Of a DNA stretch of 64,000 nt, positions 24,598 to 33,063 are shown one piece after another. The position numbers and the translations under genes are program-made. The DNA comes from Bog-159 sp049511415 (GTDB lineage Bacteria; Acidobacteriota; Terriglobia; Bryobacterales; Bryobacteraceae). Positions within the stretch are counted from its first letter, which is position 1. The number at the start of each line of letters is the position of its first letter. The notes beneath the pieces were generated by a model. The model made no database searches, was not told where the DNA came from, and was given only the letters and a program-made list of their open reading frames with translations. The stretch spans positions 124,001 to 188,000 of the forward strand of contig JBEKYC010000003.1 in the NCBI GenBank assembly GCA_049511415.1. The letters are read 5' to 3'.

Positions 24598-27500
24598 CCT
24601 ACATCGTCGTCTTCCTCGTCGTCGTCATCTTTTTTCGGCTGGCTTTTGATCTCGACGTTGGCAGTCTTCAGTTGCTCCTTCAATTTGTTCCAGCGTTCGA
24701 GCACGGCGGGAGCGTCGTGGGCCAACTGCGCGACGGCGGCGGATGTGGCGGCTGTGGGCGCCGCATCGGCGCCCTCGATCAGGTTATAGAGCATGGAAGC
24801 CTGCCCGTTGAGCGAGGCCAGGCCGGGCTTGGCCGGCGCAGGTCCGAAACCGCCCCCCGAGCCCATGGCTTCTTTGATTTGTTTGCCTAAATCCGCCAGA
24901 TCCGAGCGCTTCTCGATCTGCTCCTGCGCGGAGCGCGCTTCGCGAATCGCCTCGGTGGTACGGGTCATGATGCGCGCGAGGAGCTTCTCCGCTTCGTGTT
25001 GCTGTTGAAGGGCGGCGGCCGTCGCCTTCACGCGCGGGTCCATCTTGACGGTGAGCGTGGCAGTTTCGGAGTGCCCCTCCACGGTGAGCTTCACGGTGTA
25101 GACGCCGGGCAGCACGGCCGGACCTAATGGCAGGCGCGGCGTCTCGTGCGGCACCGCCGAGATGGGGTATTCGTGGCGCAGCGATTCAGGCGTGGCGCCA
25201 TGCAGATCCCAGACCCAGCGGTGCAGGCCGGTTGATGCCGAAAGCGTGCGCGGCTTACGCACCCAGAGCGTGGGAATGGTGAGCGTCTTCAGGTCGGCTT
25301 CTGTGATCTCGGGCGGGTCGGCGCTGGAATAGCGGCGCACGGTTTTACCGGCGGCATCCAGAATTTCAAGCGTCACGGGAGCGGAGGGCGCTTGCGCGAG
25401 GTAATAATCGATCACCGCGCCATCCGGCGGATTCTCGGCCAGTGGTTCATCCGGGGGCAGCGGCGTATCGGTGTTGGTGTCGCGATGGACCCGCCACGCG
25501 GGCGCGGGATGGCTCAGCCAGAGCGCCGACGCGAGCGCCTTTTCGTCCACCTGGCGCAGCGGCGTGATGTCATCCAGAATCCAGAATCCGCGGCCATGGG
25601 TGGCTACGATCAGGTCGCTGTTCTTAATCCAGAGGTCGCGCATTGCCGTGTGCGGCAGGTTCAATTGCAGCGATTGCCAGTGGTCGCCATCGTCGAACGA
25701 GACCCACACGCTGGTTTCACTGCCGGCGAACAGCAGGCCTTTGCGTACGGGATCTTCGCGCACGCTGTCGATGGCGGCGTCTTTGGGCAAGCCGTTCGTG
25801 ATGAGCTTCCACGTTTTGCCGCGGTCGTGCGTGCGGTAGATGTAAGGCGTCAGATCGTCGATGCGGAAACGGCTGACCGAGGCAAACGCGGATTGGTCGT
25901 CGTAGTGGGATGCTTCGAGCTGCGTGACCTTGCTCCAGGGCGTCAGCTCGGGCGGGGTGATGTCTTTCCAGTTCTTGCCGCCGTCAACTGTGATCCAGAT
26001 AAGACCCTCGTCGGTGCCTGCCCAGAGGGTTTCGAGCGTTTTGAACGAGGGCGCCATTGAATAGACGACGCCGCGCTGTTTAGCCGCGCCCGGGTCTTTG
26101 GCGGCCATGGTTCCCAGGCTGGCGGGAATGCCGGGCGCCGGGCGCGTGAGATCGCCGCTGATGGTCTGCCAGGTGCGGCCGCCATCGATGGTCTTGAAGA
26201 CATAGTTAGCGGCGTAGTAGAGCACGTGCGGATCGACGGTCGAGAACATGATGGGCTGGGTGCGATCCGTGCGATATTTGCCGCTGCCGAGCGGGCCCGG
26301 CGCGACACTTTCGACCTGTCCGGTTTCGCGATGGAATTTCGTGACCGAGCCGCGGCCGGCACCGTAGATAATATCCGGATCGCGCGGGTCGGGAGCGACA
26401 TAGCCATACTCGATCACGCCCACCGGATGCCATTCGCGGAAGGTAACGACGCCATCGTTGCCGCGGCTGGATACGCAGACCGATCCGCTTTCCTGCTGGC
26501 CGGCGCAGACGCGATAGGGAAAGGCGTTGTCGGCGACCGCATGATAGAGCTGGGCGGTGGGCTGGTTATACCAGGAGCTCCAGGTGCGGCCGCGATTCAC
26601 ACTGACGATGGCGCCCTGATCGCTGACGAGCAGGATGATATCGCCGTTGTTGGGGTTGATCCAGATATTCTGATAGTCGTCGCCGCCGGGCGCGCCTTTC
26701 AGACCGCTCCAGGTTTGGCCGCCGTCGCTGGAGCGCCAGGTGACGGTGCTGGTGCTGTAGACGGTGTCGGGGTCTTTGGGATCGACGATGGGGACGGGGA
26801 GATCGCCGCCGCCGATGCGCGTGGCCGGGCGCGGATCGGTGGTGATGCGACGCCAGTTGTCGCCGGCATCATCGGAGCGGTAGATGCCCACTTCGCGTCC
26901 GGAGGCCGCGGCCGAGTAGAGGCGGCGCGGATTGCTGGGCGCGATGGCTACGTAGGCCTGCTCGACCGCGGGGAGGCCTTGCGTCAGCTTGTTCCAGTTC
27001 TTGCCGCCGTCGGTGGATTTGAAGATGCCGCCATGCGTGCCGGCATAGACGTTGCCGAATTCCCAGGGACCCTGACGGGCCTCCCACATGGAGGCGTAGA
27101 GCACGTCGGGATTGGAGGCGTCGATGGTGATGGCGGATGCGCCGGTGTTCTCGTCGACGTAGAGCGACTTCTGCCAGGTCTGGCCGCCATCGGTGGAAAC
27201 GTAGAGGCCGCGCTCCGGATTCGCGCCGTAGGGATGGCCGAGGACGGCGGCGTACACATGGTTGGGATCGCGCGGATCAATGGCGAGGGCCGGAATCTGC
27301 TGGCCGTCGCGGAGGCCGAGATGGGTCCAGGTTTGGCCGGCGTCGGTGGATTTGTAAATGCCGTTGCCGACGGAGAGATCGGGGCGCTGGAGGCCTTCGC
27401 CACTGGCTACGTAGATAATGTTGGGGTCGGAGGGGGCGACCGCGATGGCGCCGACGGAGCCGGTGGGCTGGCTATCGAAGATGGGGTCCCAGGTGCGGCC

Positions 27501-27716
27501 GTAGTCGTCGGATTTCCAGACGCCGCCGTTGACCTGGCCCATATAAAAGATGTTGGGCTGGGAGGGGACGCCGGTACAGGCGCGGGTGCGTCCGCCGCGG
27601 AAGGGTCCGACGTTGCGCCAGTGGAGTTCGCGGAACAGGTCGGGGGTGATTTGCTGGGCGGGGGCGGCGCAGGCGATGGCGAGTAGGAGGGCTGGGATGA
27701 TGCGGGTTCGGGTCAT
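24594..27716 (-). CDS. Large secreted BNR/sortilin (VPS10)-repeat protein
   Basis: The 1040-residue protein has a signal peptide (MTRTRIIPALLLAIACAAPAQ) and then about a dozen beta-propeller repeats carrying the Asp-box SxDxGxTW: SDDYGRTW, STDAGQTW, STDGGQTW, STDGGKNW, SDDAGDNW, SSDGGQTW and HDRGKTW. This is the BNR/sortilin-type repeat family that is highly expanded in Acidobacteria. A C-terminal part (about 700-1040) has an FlgD-like beta domain with DAAGKTVRRYSS and a helical end, closing with a poly-Asp/Glu tail. It is often labelled glycosyl hydrolase, but no catalytic residues are visible. The start follows the signal peptide; the frame stays open 600 bases upstream but codes for no conserved feature. 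Confidence 0.88.
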   Translation of the reverse strand: MTRTRIIPALLLAIACAAPAQQITPDLFRELHWRNVGPFRGGRTRACTGVPSQPNIFYMGQVNGGVWKSDDYGRTWDPIFDSQPTGSVGAIAVAPSDPNIIYVASGEGLQRPDLSVGNGIYKSTDAGQTWTHLGLRDGQQIPALAIDPRDPNHVYAAVLGHPYGANPERGLYVSTDGGQTWQKSLYVDENTGASAITIDASNPDVLYASMWEARQGPWEFGNVYAGTHGGIFKSTDGGKNWNKLTQGLPAVEQAYVAIAPSNPRRLYSAAASGREVGIYRSDDAGDNWRRITTDPRPATRIGGGDLPVPIVDPKDPDTVYSTSTVTWRSSDGGQTWSGLKGAPGGDDYQNIWINPNNGDIILLVSDQGAIVSVNRGRTWSSWYNQPTAQLYHAVADNAFPYRVCAGQQESGSVCVSSRGNDGVVTFREWHPVGVIEYGYVAPDPRDPDIIYGAGRGSVTKFHRETGQVESVAPGPLGSGKYRTDRTQPIMFSTVDPHVLYYAANYVFKTIDGGRTWQTISGDLTRPAPGIPASLGTMAAKDPGAAKQRGVVYSMAPSFKTLETLWAGTDEGLIWITVDGGKNWKDITPPELTPWSKVTQLEASHYDDQSAFASVSRFRIDDLTPYIYRTHDRGKTWKLITNGLPKDAAIDSVREDPVRKGLLFAGSETSVWVSFDDGDHWQSLQLNLPHTAMRDLWIKNSDLIVATHGRGFWILDDITPLRQVDEKALASALWLSHPAPAWRVHRDTNTDTPLPPDEPLAENPPDGAVIDYYLAQAPSAPVTLEILDAAGKTVRRYSSADPPEITEADLKTLTIPTLWVRKPRTLSASTGLHRWVWDLHGATPESLRHEYPISAVPHETPRLPLGPAVLPGVYTVKLTVEGHSETATLTVKMDPRVKATAAALQQQHEAEKLLARIMTRTTEAIREARSAQEQIEKRSDLADLGKQIKEAMGSGGGFGPAPAKPGLASLNGQASMLYNLIEGADAAPTAATSAAVAQLAHDAPAVLERWNKLKEQLKTANVEIKSQPKKDDDDEEDDDVG

Positions 27717-28390
27717 GATGTTTGTTTTAGCACGGTGAGTGGGGCGGCGGGGGCGGATTCCGCGGTGTTCGATTATGGGATTAGGTTCGTTTGGCATAAC
27801 GGCGTGGCGCGGGAATCCGGGGGTTGCGTCGGGCTGCTGGCTGCGCGTAGCAATTTGTAAATAGCAACCCATAAGTGGTTTGTTTGCAATGCATAGCTGG
27901 CGATTCAGAGACGATTTGGCCGAGGGTTCGTTTTTGGTTGCGGGTGGGACGGCGGGGGTGGTGCGGAGGGAGTTTTGCGCCGTAGAGAGGTCTGACGGGT
28001 TGGGGTGGAAAGATTGGAAATTCGAACGCATCAGAGTTCGATCCGCAATTTTGTTGGTTTGAGATTCGCACCGCGTTTGGCCTGAGGCGGGATTCCGCTC
28101 GTTACGGGCCGGATACGGACGTGGGTGGTACATGCCGTCTCGTCTCGACCATAGCATGGGCGAGTTGGATGGCCGGCAGGCGCTACGGTTGGCAGGGCGG
28201 CAGGCTATTGAAAAGACTGGGGTAAGGTGCTGGGCGGGGTGGCGTGGTGCGGTGTGAATCGCGTTGACGGAATGGGGTTCCGGGGGCAGGGCGCGGGTAG
28301 TGGGCCGCGATGCGTTGCTGATCCCAAGTGTATGATTATACATCGTGTAGGATCATGCAGTTGCGCGGGCGGAAAACAAGGCCGCGCAAC
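27717..28390. other. Gene-poor stretch, purine/G-rich on the plus strand
   Basis: I see no convincing gene here. The plus strand is G-rich with long GGGG-containing runs, and the minus strand therefore shows one long open frame that is rich in Pro, Ser, Asn and Arg and resembles no protein family. It probably holds the promoter of the BNR gene near its right-hand part of 27717-27800 and junk left by the insertion remnant that follows. Confidence 0.5.
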
Positions 28391-28603
28391 GAGCGCCATA
28401 ACCTCACCATGCGGATGCAGATTCGCCGGTTAACCCGGCTGACGAACGCTTTTTCAAAGAAGCTGGAGAACCACCGCGCGGCGGTAGCGCTGCACTTCGC
28501 TTGGTATAACCTCTGCCAGATTCACGGCTCTCTGAAAGTCACGCCTGCAATGGAAGCCGGGATTACGAACCATGTGTGGAACGTGGCCGAATTGCTGGCG
28601 TAA
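28391..28603 (+). pseudogene. C-terminal remnant of an IS1-type DDE transposase
   Basis: The frame reads ERHNLTMRMQIRRLTRLT, then NAFSKKLENHRAAVAL, AWYNLCQIHGSLKVTPAME and ends HVWNVAELLA. This is the last ~70 residues of the DDE transposase of the IS1-family group common in Proteobacteria and Acidobacteria, including the final catalytic Glu neighbourhood (VERQNLTMRM in intact copies). The upstream two thirds, the DDE Asp residues and the terminal inverted repeats are not found, so the element is dead. It marks the left side of an accessory island running to 31554. Confidence 0.72.
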
Positions 28604-28646
28604 CCTATTCAATATCGTACACTTGTCCAGGAAGTGTAATATTTTC

Positions 28647-28676
28647 TTGCATTTACCAATCCCCATGCTGTATTAT
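28647..28676 (+). promoter_or_regulatory. Predicted sigma-70-type promoter of the membrane-protein pair
   Basis: TTGCAT (28647-28652) and TATTAT (28671-28676) are separated by 18 bases, in an AT-rich stretch that stands out from the GC-rich surroundings. The first gene start lies 44 bases downstream of the -10 box. Confidence 0.55.
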
Positions 28677-28719
28677 TGTTATCGGAGGGGGACGTGCTAT
28701 TGCCTAGAAGGCCTCCGAA

Positions 28720-29115
28720 ATGTCGAAGCCAAAGCCTAGTCCTGAGGAATTAAAGTACAAACTCCATTGCCGGATTGTGGATATGATCGGCTCGGCTATC
28801 CATGTTGTTATCCCCTGGGCGGCGGCGGTCCTGATCGCCGTCATGTTCCAAAGGTCCGTTTCCTCACTCGGAGGCCGTTACACTTTTGCCCAGATCGGCG
28901 TCAGTTTCTTAGGGGATTTCAAAATATCCGAAGCGCTCGCCTATGTGTTTGGTGCAGGGGGCATCGCTTATGGATACAGGCGGAGGCGGCTGCATCAAGA
29001 CAACGTGGAACGAACAGCCAAGCGTATCACGGATCTTGAGAAGCAGCTTGATCCAAAACGCAGTTCTAGCCGTTTAACCCCAAGAGGGAAGACGCGACCC
29101 GAGGATAGACAATGA
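28720..29115 (+). CDS. Unknown membrane protein, first of an overlapping pair
   Basis: The 131-residue protein has a charged N-terminus (SKPKPSPEELKYKLHCRIVDM), a membrane helix (SAIHVVIPWAAAVLIAVMF), a second less hydrophobic segment (EALAYVFGAGGIAYGYR) and a long basic C-terminal tail with a coiled-coil-like stretch (ERTAKRITDLEKQLD). I do not recognise it. Base composition is clearly lower in GC than the flanking genes, which suggests transfer. Its stop overlaps the next start as ATGA. It sits in the island between the IS1 remnant and the TA remnants. Function unknown; phage- or element-borne membrane protein is possible. Confidence 0.68.
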   Translation: MSKPKPSPEELKYKLHCRIVDMIGSAIHVVIPWAAAVLIAVMFQRSVSSLGGRYTFAQIGVSFLGDFKISEALAYVFGAGGIAYGYRRRRLHQDNVERTAKRITDLEKQLDPKRSSSRLTPRGKTRPEDRQ

Positions 29116-29741
29116 CACCCGTAGCCAACTTCGTCGCCGCCTTGCACCTGTCGTTCGTCTTGGCACTCTTATGGATTTTGGTGTTCAGGCTGGCTTCTGA
29201 CTATCGTACTGATGCTCTGCGCGACAAGCTTTTCGCAGTACGCGAAAAGCTCTTTGATTATGCAGTCACTGGCAATATCAGTTTTGATGATCCCGCCTAC
29301 ACTAAACTCCGGATGCTTCTTAACGGCCTGATACGATTCGCGCATCGGTTGACCTTTTCCCGGCTTACGTTAGGCTGTTTATTTATGGCCTGGCGAAATG
29401 AGCCATGCGATAAGAAGGTCCTGACGGAGTGGCATCAGGCGCTGGCGGCTCTTCCCCCGGAAGCCCAAAAGGAACTGGATGCGATTCACAATTCAGCGCT
29501 GGTTCTGGTGGTTGAGCATCTGGTTAAGGGTTCTCCGATTATGCTTTGCATGCTGGCCGGTTTTGCTCTATTGCGATTCCTCAAGGCATTTACAAGATGG
29601 ACGTTAGTAGCGTTTGTGAATAGGCGGACAATTGAGGCGTTCACATATCACCTTCCCGGACTTGAGAGCTTGGAAGCACAGACTATTAGCGCGGATGCCG
29701 AAGAACGACAGCAACACGATGAAGTAGTGCTTGCTAATTAG
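29112..29741 (+). CDS. Unknown membrane protein, second of an overlapping pair
   Basis: The 209-residue protein has an N-terminal helix (FVAALHLSFVLALLWILVF), a soluble helical middle (residues 30-135, with FDDPAYTKLRMLLNGLIRFAHRL), a second helix (IMLCMLAGFALLRFL, about 148-163) and an acidic tail. It resembles no family that I know. It is translationally coupled to the preceding gene by an ATGA overlap, so both likely form one complex. Low GC and the position inside an island argue for recent acquisition. It is convergent with a two-gene minus-strand unit that ends 9 bases downstream. Confidence 0.68.
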   Translation: MTPVANFVAALHLSFVLALLWILVFRLASDYRTDALRDKLFAVREKLFDYAVTGNISFDDPAYTKLRMLLNGLIRFAHRLTFSRLTLGCLFMAWRNEPCDKKVLTEWHQALAALPPEAQKELDAIHNSALVLVVEHLVKGSPIMLCMLAGFALLRFLKAFTRWTLVAFVNRRTIEAFTYHLPGLESLEAQTISADAEERQQHDEVVLAN

Positions 29742-29750
29742 TAAAAACGC

Positions 29751-30035
29751 CTATCTGGAATCCTTCCTTGGTCTACCGCCCGCTTTCGTCTTGCGCATCG
29801 CGGCAATCTTTCGAAAATACTCTGGTCCCCGCTTCGCGGTAGCCTTCCCGCCCATCTTGCCCAATACCGCTGCCGGTTCGATGGTAAGCAAGTGGTCCGC
29901 CAGGGCGACCGAATCCCTTAGCAACTCCAATGCACGCGTTGTGCGGCCTTGTGGCAGTTCTGGCGACGTTTCTAGCAGCGTCTTGGCTTCCGAAATCATG
30001 CGCCGTAGCGCTTTCAAATCTTGGGTGCGTGGCAT
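29751..30035 (-). CDS. Small basic protein with AT-hook-like C-terminus
   Basis: The 94-residue protein has a helical N-terminal half (LKALRRMISEAKTLLE, RALELLRDSVALADHLL) and a basic Gly-rich end: GKMGGKATAKRGPEYFRK followed by KTKAGGRPRK. The GRPRK is an AT-hook-like core, so nucleic acid binding is plausible. I have no family name. An AAGGGA site precedes the ATG. It follows a 68-residue gene by 6 bases and forms an operon with it; the N-terminal halves of both are helical and similar in pattern (LRDTIEQA vs LRRMISEA), suggesting duplication or hetero-oligomerisation. Confidence 0.65.
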   Translation of the reverse strand: MPRTQDLKALRRMISEAKTLLETSPELPQGRTTRALELLRDSVALADHLLTIEPAAVLGKMGGKATAKRGPEYFRKIAAMRKTKAGGRPRKDSR

Positions 30036-30041
30036 CGTGGA

Positions 30042-30248
30042 TTATCCCTTGATCCTGACCACGCCACGGCGCGACGTGAACGCGGCTGGAGGCGTAGCCA
30101 GCATCTTGTCGATTTGGCCTACCGCCGATTCGAGTAATTCGTCCGCGATCACTGCCCGGTCGTTCTGCACTGCCGTACGTATCGTTCTCCGGGCTTGTTC
30201 GATGGTATCGCGCAACTGCCGCAAATCGTCTCGGCTGACCATGCCCAC
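30042..30248 (-). CDS. Small helical protein, partner of the AT-hook-like protein
   Basis: The 68-residue protein is almost entirely helical: DDLRQLRDTIEQARRTIR, ELLESAVGQIDKMLA, ending in a basic SRRGVVRIKG tail. No domain is recognised. It is the first gene of a two-gene minus-strand unit (stop to next start 6 bases). The similar helix pattern in the downstream protein suggests the two are related or bind each other. Low-complexity is absent, and codon composition is normal for the window, so I regard it as real though small. Confidence 0.55.
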   Translation of the reverse strand: MGMVSRDDLRQLRDTIEQARRTIRTAVQNDRAVIADELLESAVGQIDKMLATPPAAFTSRRGVVRIKG

Positions 30249-30484
30249 AGCCTAACATGCGGCAAGCGCTTGCTGTTATCATAGCAACGCACCCCGTCCC
30301 ACTACCAGGGCGCGGGGCTTCGGGTTGCATGCAGCCGAGCGCCAACCGGTTACGAGGTCCGGCGCGTGGCTGGCGTGGGACGGTTTGAACGAGGTTACTC
30401 GTCTTTTCTCGGCTGGCGTGGATTTTCCCCGCAACTCTGCAACGGCGACAATACGCTCATATGGAAAAGGGGTAGACTCGGATC

Positions 30485-30712
30485 ATGATGCCAGCACGAC
30501 GGTTAACCGCTATTATCGAGCGTGAGGACGACGTTTTTGTGGCGTTGTGCCCTGAGCTTGACATCGCGAGCCACGGTGCGTCCATAGAAGAAGCGCGAGC
30601 TAACCTCATCGAGGCGCTTACGCTGTTCTTCGAAACTGCCGCTCCCTCCGAAGTCGCCAGGCGCTCTCGCAGCGAGATTTTCGTGACCCAGGTTGAGGTC
30701 CCGGTTGGGTAG
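30485..30712 (+). CDS. hicB: HicB-family antitoxin
   Basis: The 75-residue protein has the HicB core: RLTAIIEREDDVFVALCPELDIASHGASIEEARANLIEALTLFFE. This partial RNase H-like fold binds and neutralises HicA. No C-terminal ribbon-helix-helix domain follows, as in the short HicB class. In this class hicA lies directly downstream and overlaps; here the reading frame after position 30705 holds only a broken hicA (see next entry), so the antitoxin is now orphaned. A GGGGTAGACTC stretch precedes the tandem ATGATG start. Confidence in the family is high. Confidence 0.85.
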   Translation: MMPARRLTAIIEREDDVFVALCPELDIASHGASIEEARANLIEALTLFFETAAPSEVARRSRSEIFVTQVEVPVG

Positions 30713-30831
30713 ACTTCGAGAGACGACCACGATAACCGTTCCGGTTCCGCTTCACGATCACACGCCACGGCACCCTGCTGAGCATCGTTCGGCAATCGGG
30801 ACTCCCGAGATCGCTATTTGAGACTGAGTAG
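30705..30831 (+). pseudogene. hicA: Deleted and frameshifted hicA toxin remnant
   Basis: Starting with TTG at 30705 the codons give GRLRETTTITVPVPLHDH, which joins the usual HicA N-terminus (GRLR) straight to the late TTVPVP strand, losing about 30 residues in between that include the catalytic His in the RGSH motif. A one-base shift near 30770 then moves to the frame that reads GTLLSIVRQSGLPRSLFE, the normal HicA C-terminus, ending in TAG at 30829-30831. The toxin is therefore dead by both deletion and frameshift. The fit of all three segments to HicA makes this a clear pseudogene. Confidence 0.8.
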
Positions 30832-31034
30832 CTGGCGACGGCACCCATGGTGTGGCGAGTACTGCCTTTTGCCGGCAGCCCCTTTGAAAAATACGGTGAG
30901 CGCCTTTAGCGCGGTGGATTCCATGGTCGGCGGGTCGGCGGCTCAATTCCTAAGGCGAGCTTCCGAGTGGCGCGATGCGAAATCGCCTGGAGTTGCCTCC
31001 GCTTGGCTATAATCAGATCGGGTAAACGACCTGA

Positions 31035-31340
31035 ATGGCGACCGCATCGACGGGAAAACCACCGGGCGGTTCTGGCGACGACGCCCAAGATGCGGCGCCG
31101 CCGGTTCCACCGGCCGCCCGCCAGGAATCGATTCTCCCAGCTTGCCCGAATGATCAGGCGACCGTCGATGACGCCCTTGGCTTCACTCCGTATGTCAAGG
31201 CCCTGGCCTCGTTTCTGACCGATCCGTCGACCAAACCGCCTCTGGCGATATCGATTGAGGGTGAGTGGGGGAGCGGCAATCCTCGTTCATCAGCCAGTTG
31301 AAGAAGTACATTACGGAAAGGGAAAAGGCCCGGAAGCCAC
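31035..31340 (+). pseudogene. KAP-family P-loop NTPase remnant, broken at Walker A
   Basis: The frame from the ATG at 31035 reads a Pro/Ala-rich start and then LGFTPYVKALASFLTDPS and PPLAISIEGEWGSG, which is the KAP NTPase N-terminus reaching the Walker A. A normal GKSSF follows only after a one-base change of frame: from about 31276 the other frame reads SSFISQLKKYITEREKARK. One A is missing in the AAATCC that would encode K-S. Sequence similarity stops near 31340, so most of the ATPase, including its membrane helices, is gone. A TATAAT hexamer is at 31008-31013. KAP ATPases are linked to membrane-associated and defence functions. Confidence 0.7.
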
Positions 31341-31554
31341 AAACGAGGAACCACCACCCAATAGGTCGATGCTCGCCGGAAAAGGCTAGTGGCGGCCGGC
31401 CCGATCGTCAGTGCAGCCGCAGTGCCTCCGCGATTCGGACGGTTGGTGCAGGTCCCCCCGGGAGCACCGAAGACTCGCGGAAAGATCCGGGCGAAGAGGC
31501 CGAAAAATGCTCGGGATGCCGGATTGAAGGCTCGATGAGTGGCCGGAGGCCCGG

Positions 31555-32952
31555 CTAAACCATGACAGGGGCGATCTGAATCAAGCCCGCTGGCCGAACG
31601 GCGACATCCGCTTCACTGCCCGGTAGCAGCGTGCCCACCAGATCATAGTCATGCGCTTCGGTGATGCGGAGGCGGCGCATCTGGCCGGGACGCGGCTGGG
31701 CGCCTTCGAAATCGTTGATCAATATCACGCCGTCGATCTCCGGCGCCTGCGTGGGCATGCGGCCCTCCCAGAGCAGATCCGTCTCGGACGAAGTGCCCGA
31801 AACCAGGATCTCCGTTTCCGATCCCACCAGCTTGCGATTGCGGGCGCGAGCGATTTTGCGCTGCAGGGCCATCAGGTGGCGCTTGCGGTTGTATATGGCG
31901 CGCGCGTCCACCTTGGCGTCAAGGGCAAAGCTGCGGCTGGTATCTTCGTCGGAATACGAGAAGACGCCCAAGCGGTCGAAGCCGGCAGCCTTCACGAAAC
32001 TGCACAATTCATCGAAATCGGCGGCGGTCTCGCCGGGGAAGCCGACGATGAAACTGGTGCGTATGGCAACACCGGGGATAGTGCGGCGGATGCGCTCGAT
32101 CAGCTTCAGGAAGATATCGCCGGAAGCGCCGCGCTGCATGCGTTTCAGCACGGCCGCGCTGGCGTGCTGCAACGGCATGTCGATATATTTCACCAGCGCG
32201 TCGTGCGCGGCGATGGTGTCGAGCAGCTTTTGCGTGACCTTGTTGGGATAGGCGTAGAGGAAGCGAATCCACTTGGCGCGCGGCGTTTCGATTTCCGCCA
32301 GGCGGGCGAGCAAGAGGGCCAGACCGTCCTTAATGCCGAGGTCCTCGCCGAAACAGGTGGTGTCCTGGCCGATCAGGTTGAGTTCGCGGACGCCCTGCGC
32401 GAACAGCCGGGTGGCTTCGGCGATCACGGATTCGAAGCGGCGGCTGCGGAATTTGCCGCGATACTGCGGAATGACGCAGAAGGTACAGGGGTGGTCGCAG
32501 CCCTCGGCGATCTTGATGTAGGCGTAATGGCCGGGGGTGGCCAGGACGCGCGGCGTGAGATCGTGATACAGGTAGTCGCGGATGGGCTCCGTGGCCGGAC
32601 CGTCGTTCCAGTCTTCGCAGAGGCCCACGATGCGGTCTAGTTCGTTGGTGCCGACCAAGGCGTCCACTTCGGGCATCTGCCGGCGTATGTCGCCGCGATA
32701 ACGCTCCACCAGGCAGCCGGCCACGATCAGTTTGCGGGCACGGCCGGTCTTTTTGTATTCCGCCATTTCGAGGATGGTATCGACGGATTCCTGCTTGGCG
32801 GGGTCGATGAAGCTGCAGGTGTTGACGACCAACACGTCGGCATCGGCGGGATGCGGGGTCAACTCGTGTCCGCGCGACACAAGCTGGCCCATCATGACTT
32901 CGCTGTCCACCAGGTTCTTGGGACAGCCTAGACTTACAAATCCGATTTTCAA
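31555..32952 (-). CDS. rimO: Ribosomal protein S12 methylthiotransferase RimO
   Basis: The 465-residue protein is a complete radical-SAM methylthiotransferase. The N-terminal cluster-binding Cys are C10 (LGCPKNLVDSE), C46 (NTCSFI) and C81 (AGCLVERY). The radical-SAM motif is CDHPCTFC, at about residues 152-159, in AYIKIAEGCDHPC. The RimO pattern LGCPKNLVDSE (MiaB has a different text) and the C-terminal TRAM domain, ending in AEVRP-like segments, identify RimO. It adds a methylthio group to Asp88 of S12. It is the first housekeeping gene after the decayed island; 111 bases without features separate it from the next gene. Confidence 0.95.
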   Translation of the reverse strand: MKIGFVSLGCPKNLVDSEVMMGQLVSRGHELTPHPADADVLVVNTCSFIDPAKQESVDTILEMAEYKKTGRARKLIVAGCLVERYRGDIRRQMPEVDALVGTNELDRIVGLCEDWNDGPATEPIRDYLYHDLTPRVLATPGHYAYIKIAEGCDHPCTFCVIPQYRGKFRSRRFESVIAEATRLFAQGVRELNLIGQDTTCFGEDLGIKDGLALLLARLAEIETPRAKWIRFLYAYPNKVTQKLLDTIAAHDALVKYIDMPLQHASAAVLKRMQRGASGDIFLKLIERIRRTIPGVAIRTSFIVGFPGETAADFDELCSFVKAAGFDRLGVFSYSDEDTSRSFALDAKVDARAIYNRKRHLMALQRKIARARNRKLVGSETEILVSGTSSETDLLWEGRMPTQAPEIDGVILINDFEGAQPRPGQMRRLRITEAHDYDLVGTLLPGSEADVAVRPAGLIQIAPVMV

Positions 32953-33063
32953 GTTGATTTCCGGGGAGAAGTGCTTCTATTAGGATAGCATTGGGCGGAA
33001 CCCGATCTATGTTTACATTTTGTTCGCTAAAGGGGAACCTGGCGATGGTGCCATACTACCCGT

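Noticed and set aside
26226..27686. A 486-codon open frame on the plus strand, rich in Gly, Ala, Val and Asp
   Set aside because: It is antisense to the BNR-repeat protein and is caused by GC-rich third positions of the repeats on the real strand; it has no start signal or domain.
27717..28343. Upstream extension of the BNR protein to 28343
   Set aside because: The signal peptide starts at 27716, and the extension is Pro/Ser/Asn/Arg-rich with no conserved text and without ribosome site.
30818..31012. A 64-codon frame between hicA and the KAP remnant
   Set aside because: The text is Arg/Ser/Trp-rich, without a ribosome site or similarity; the stretch seems to be debris.
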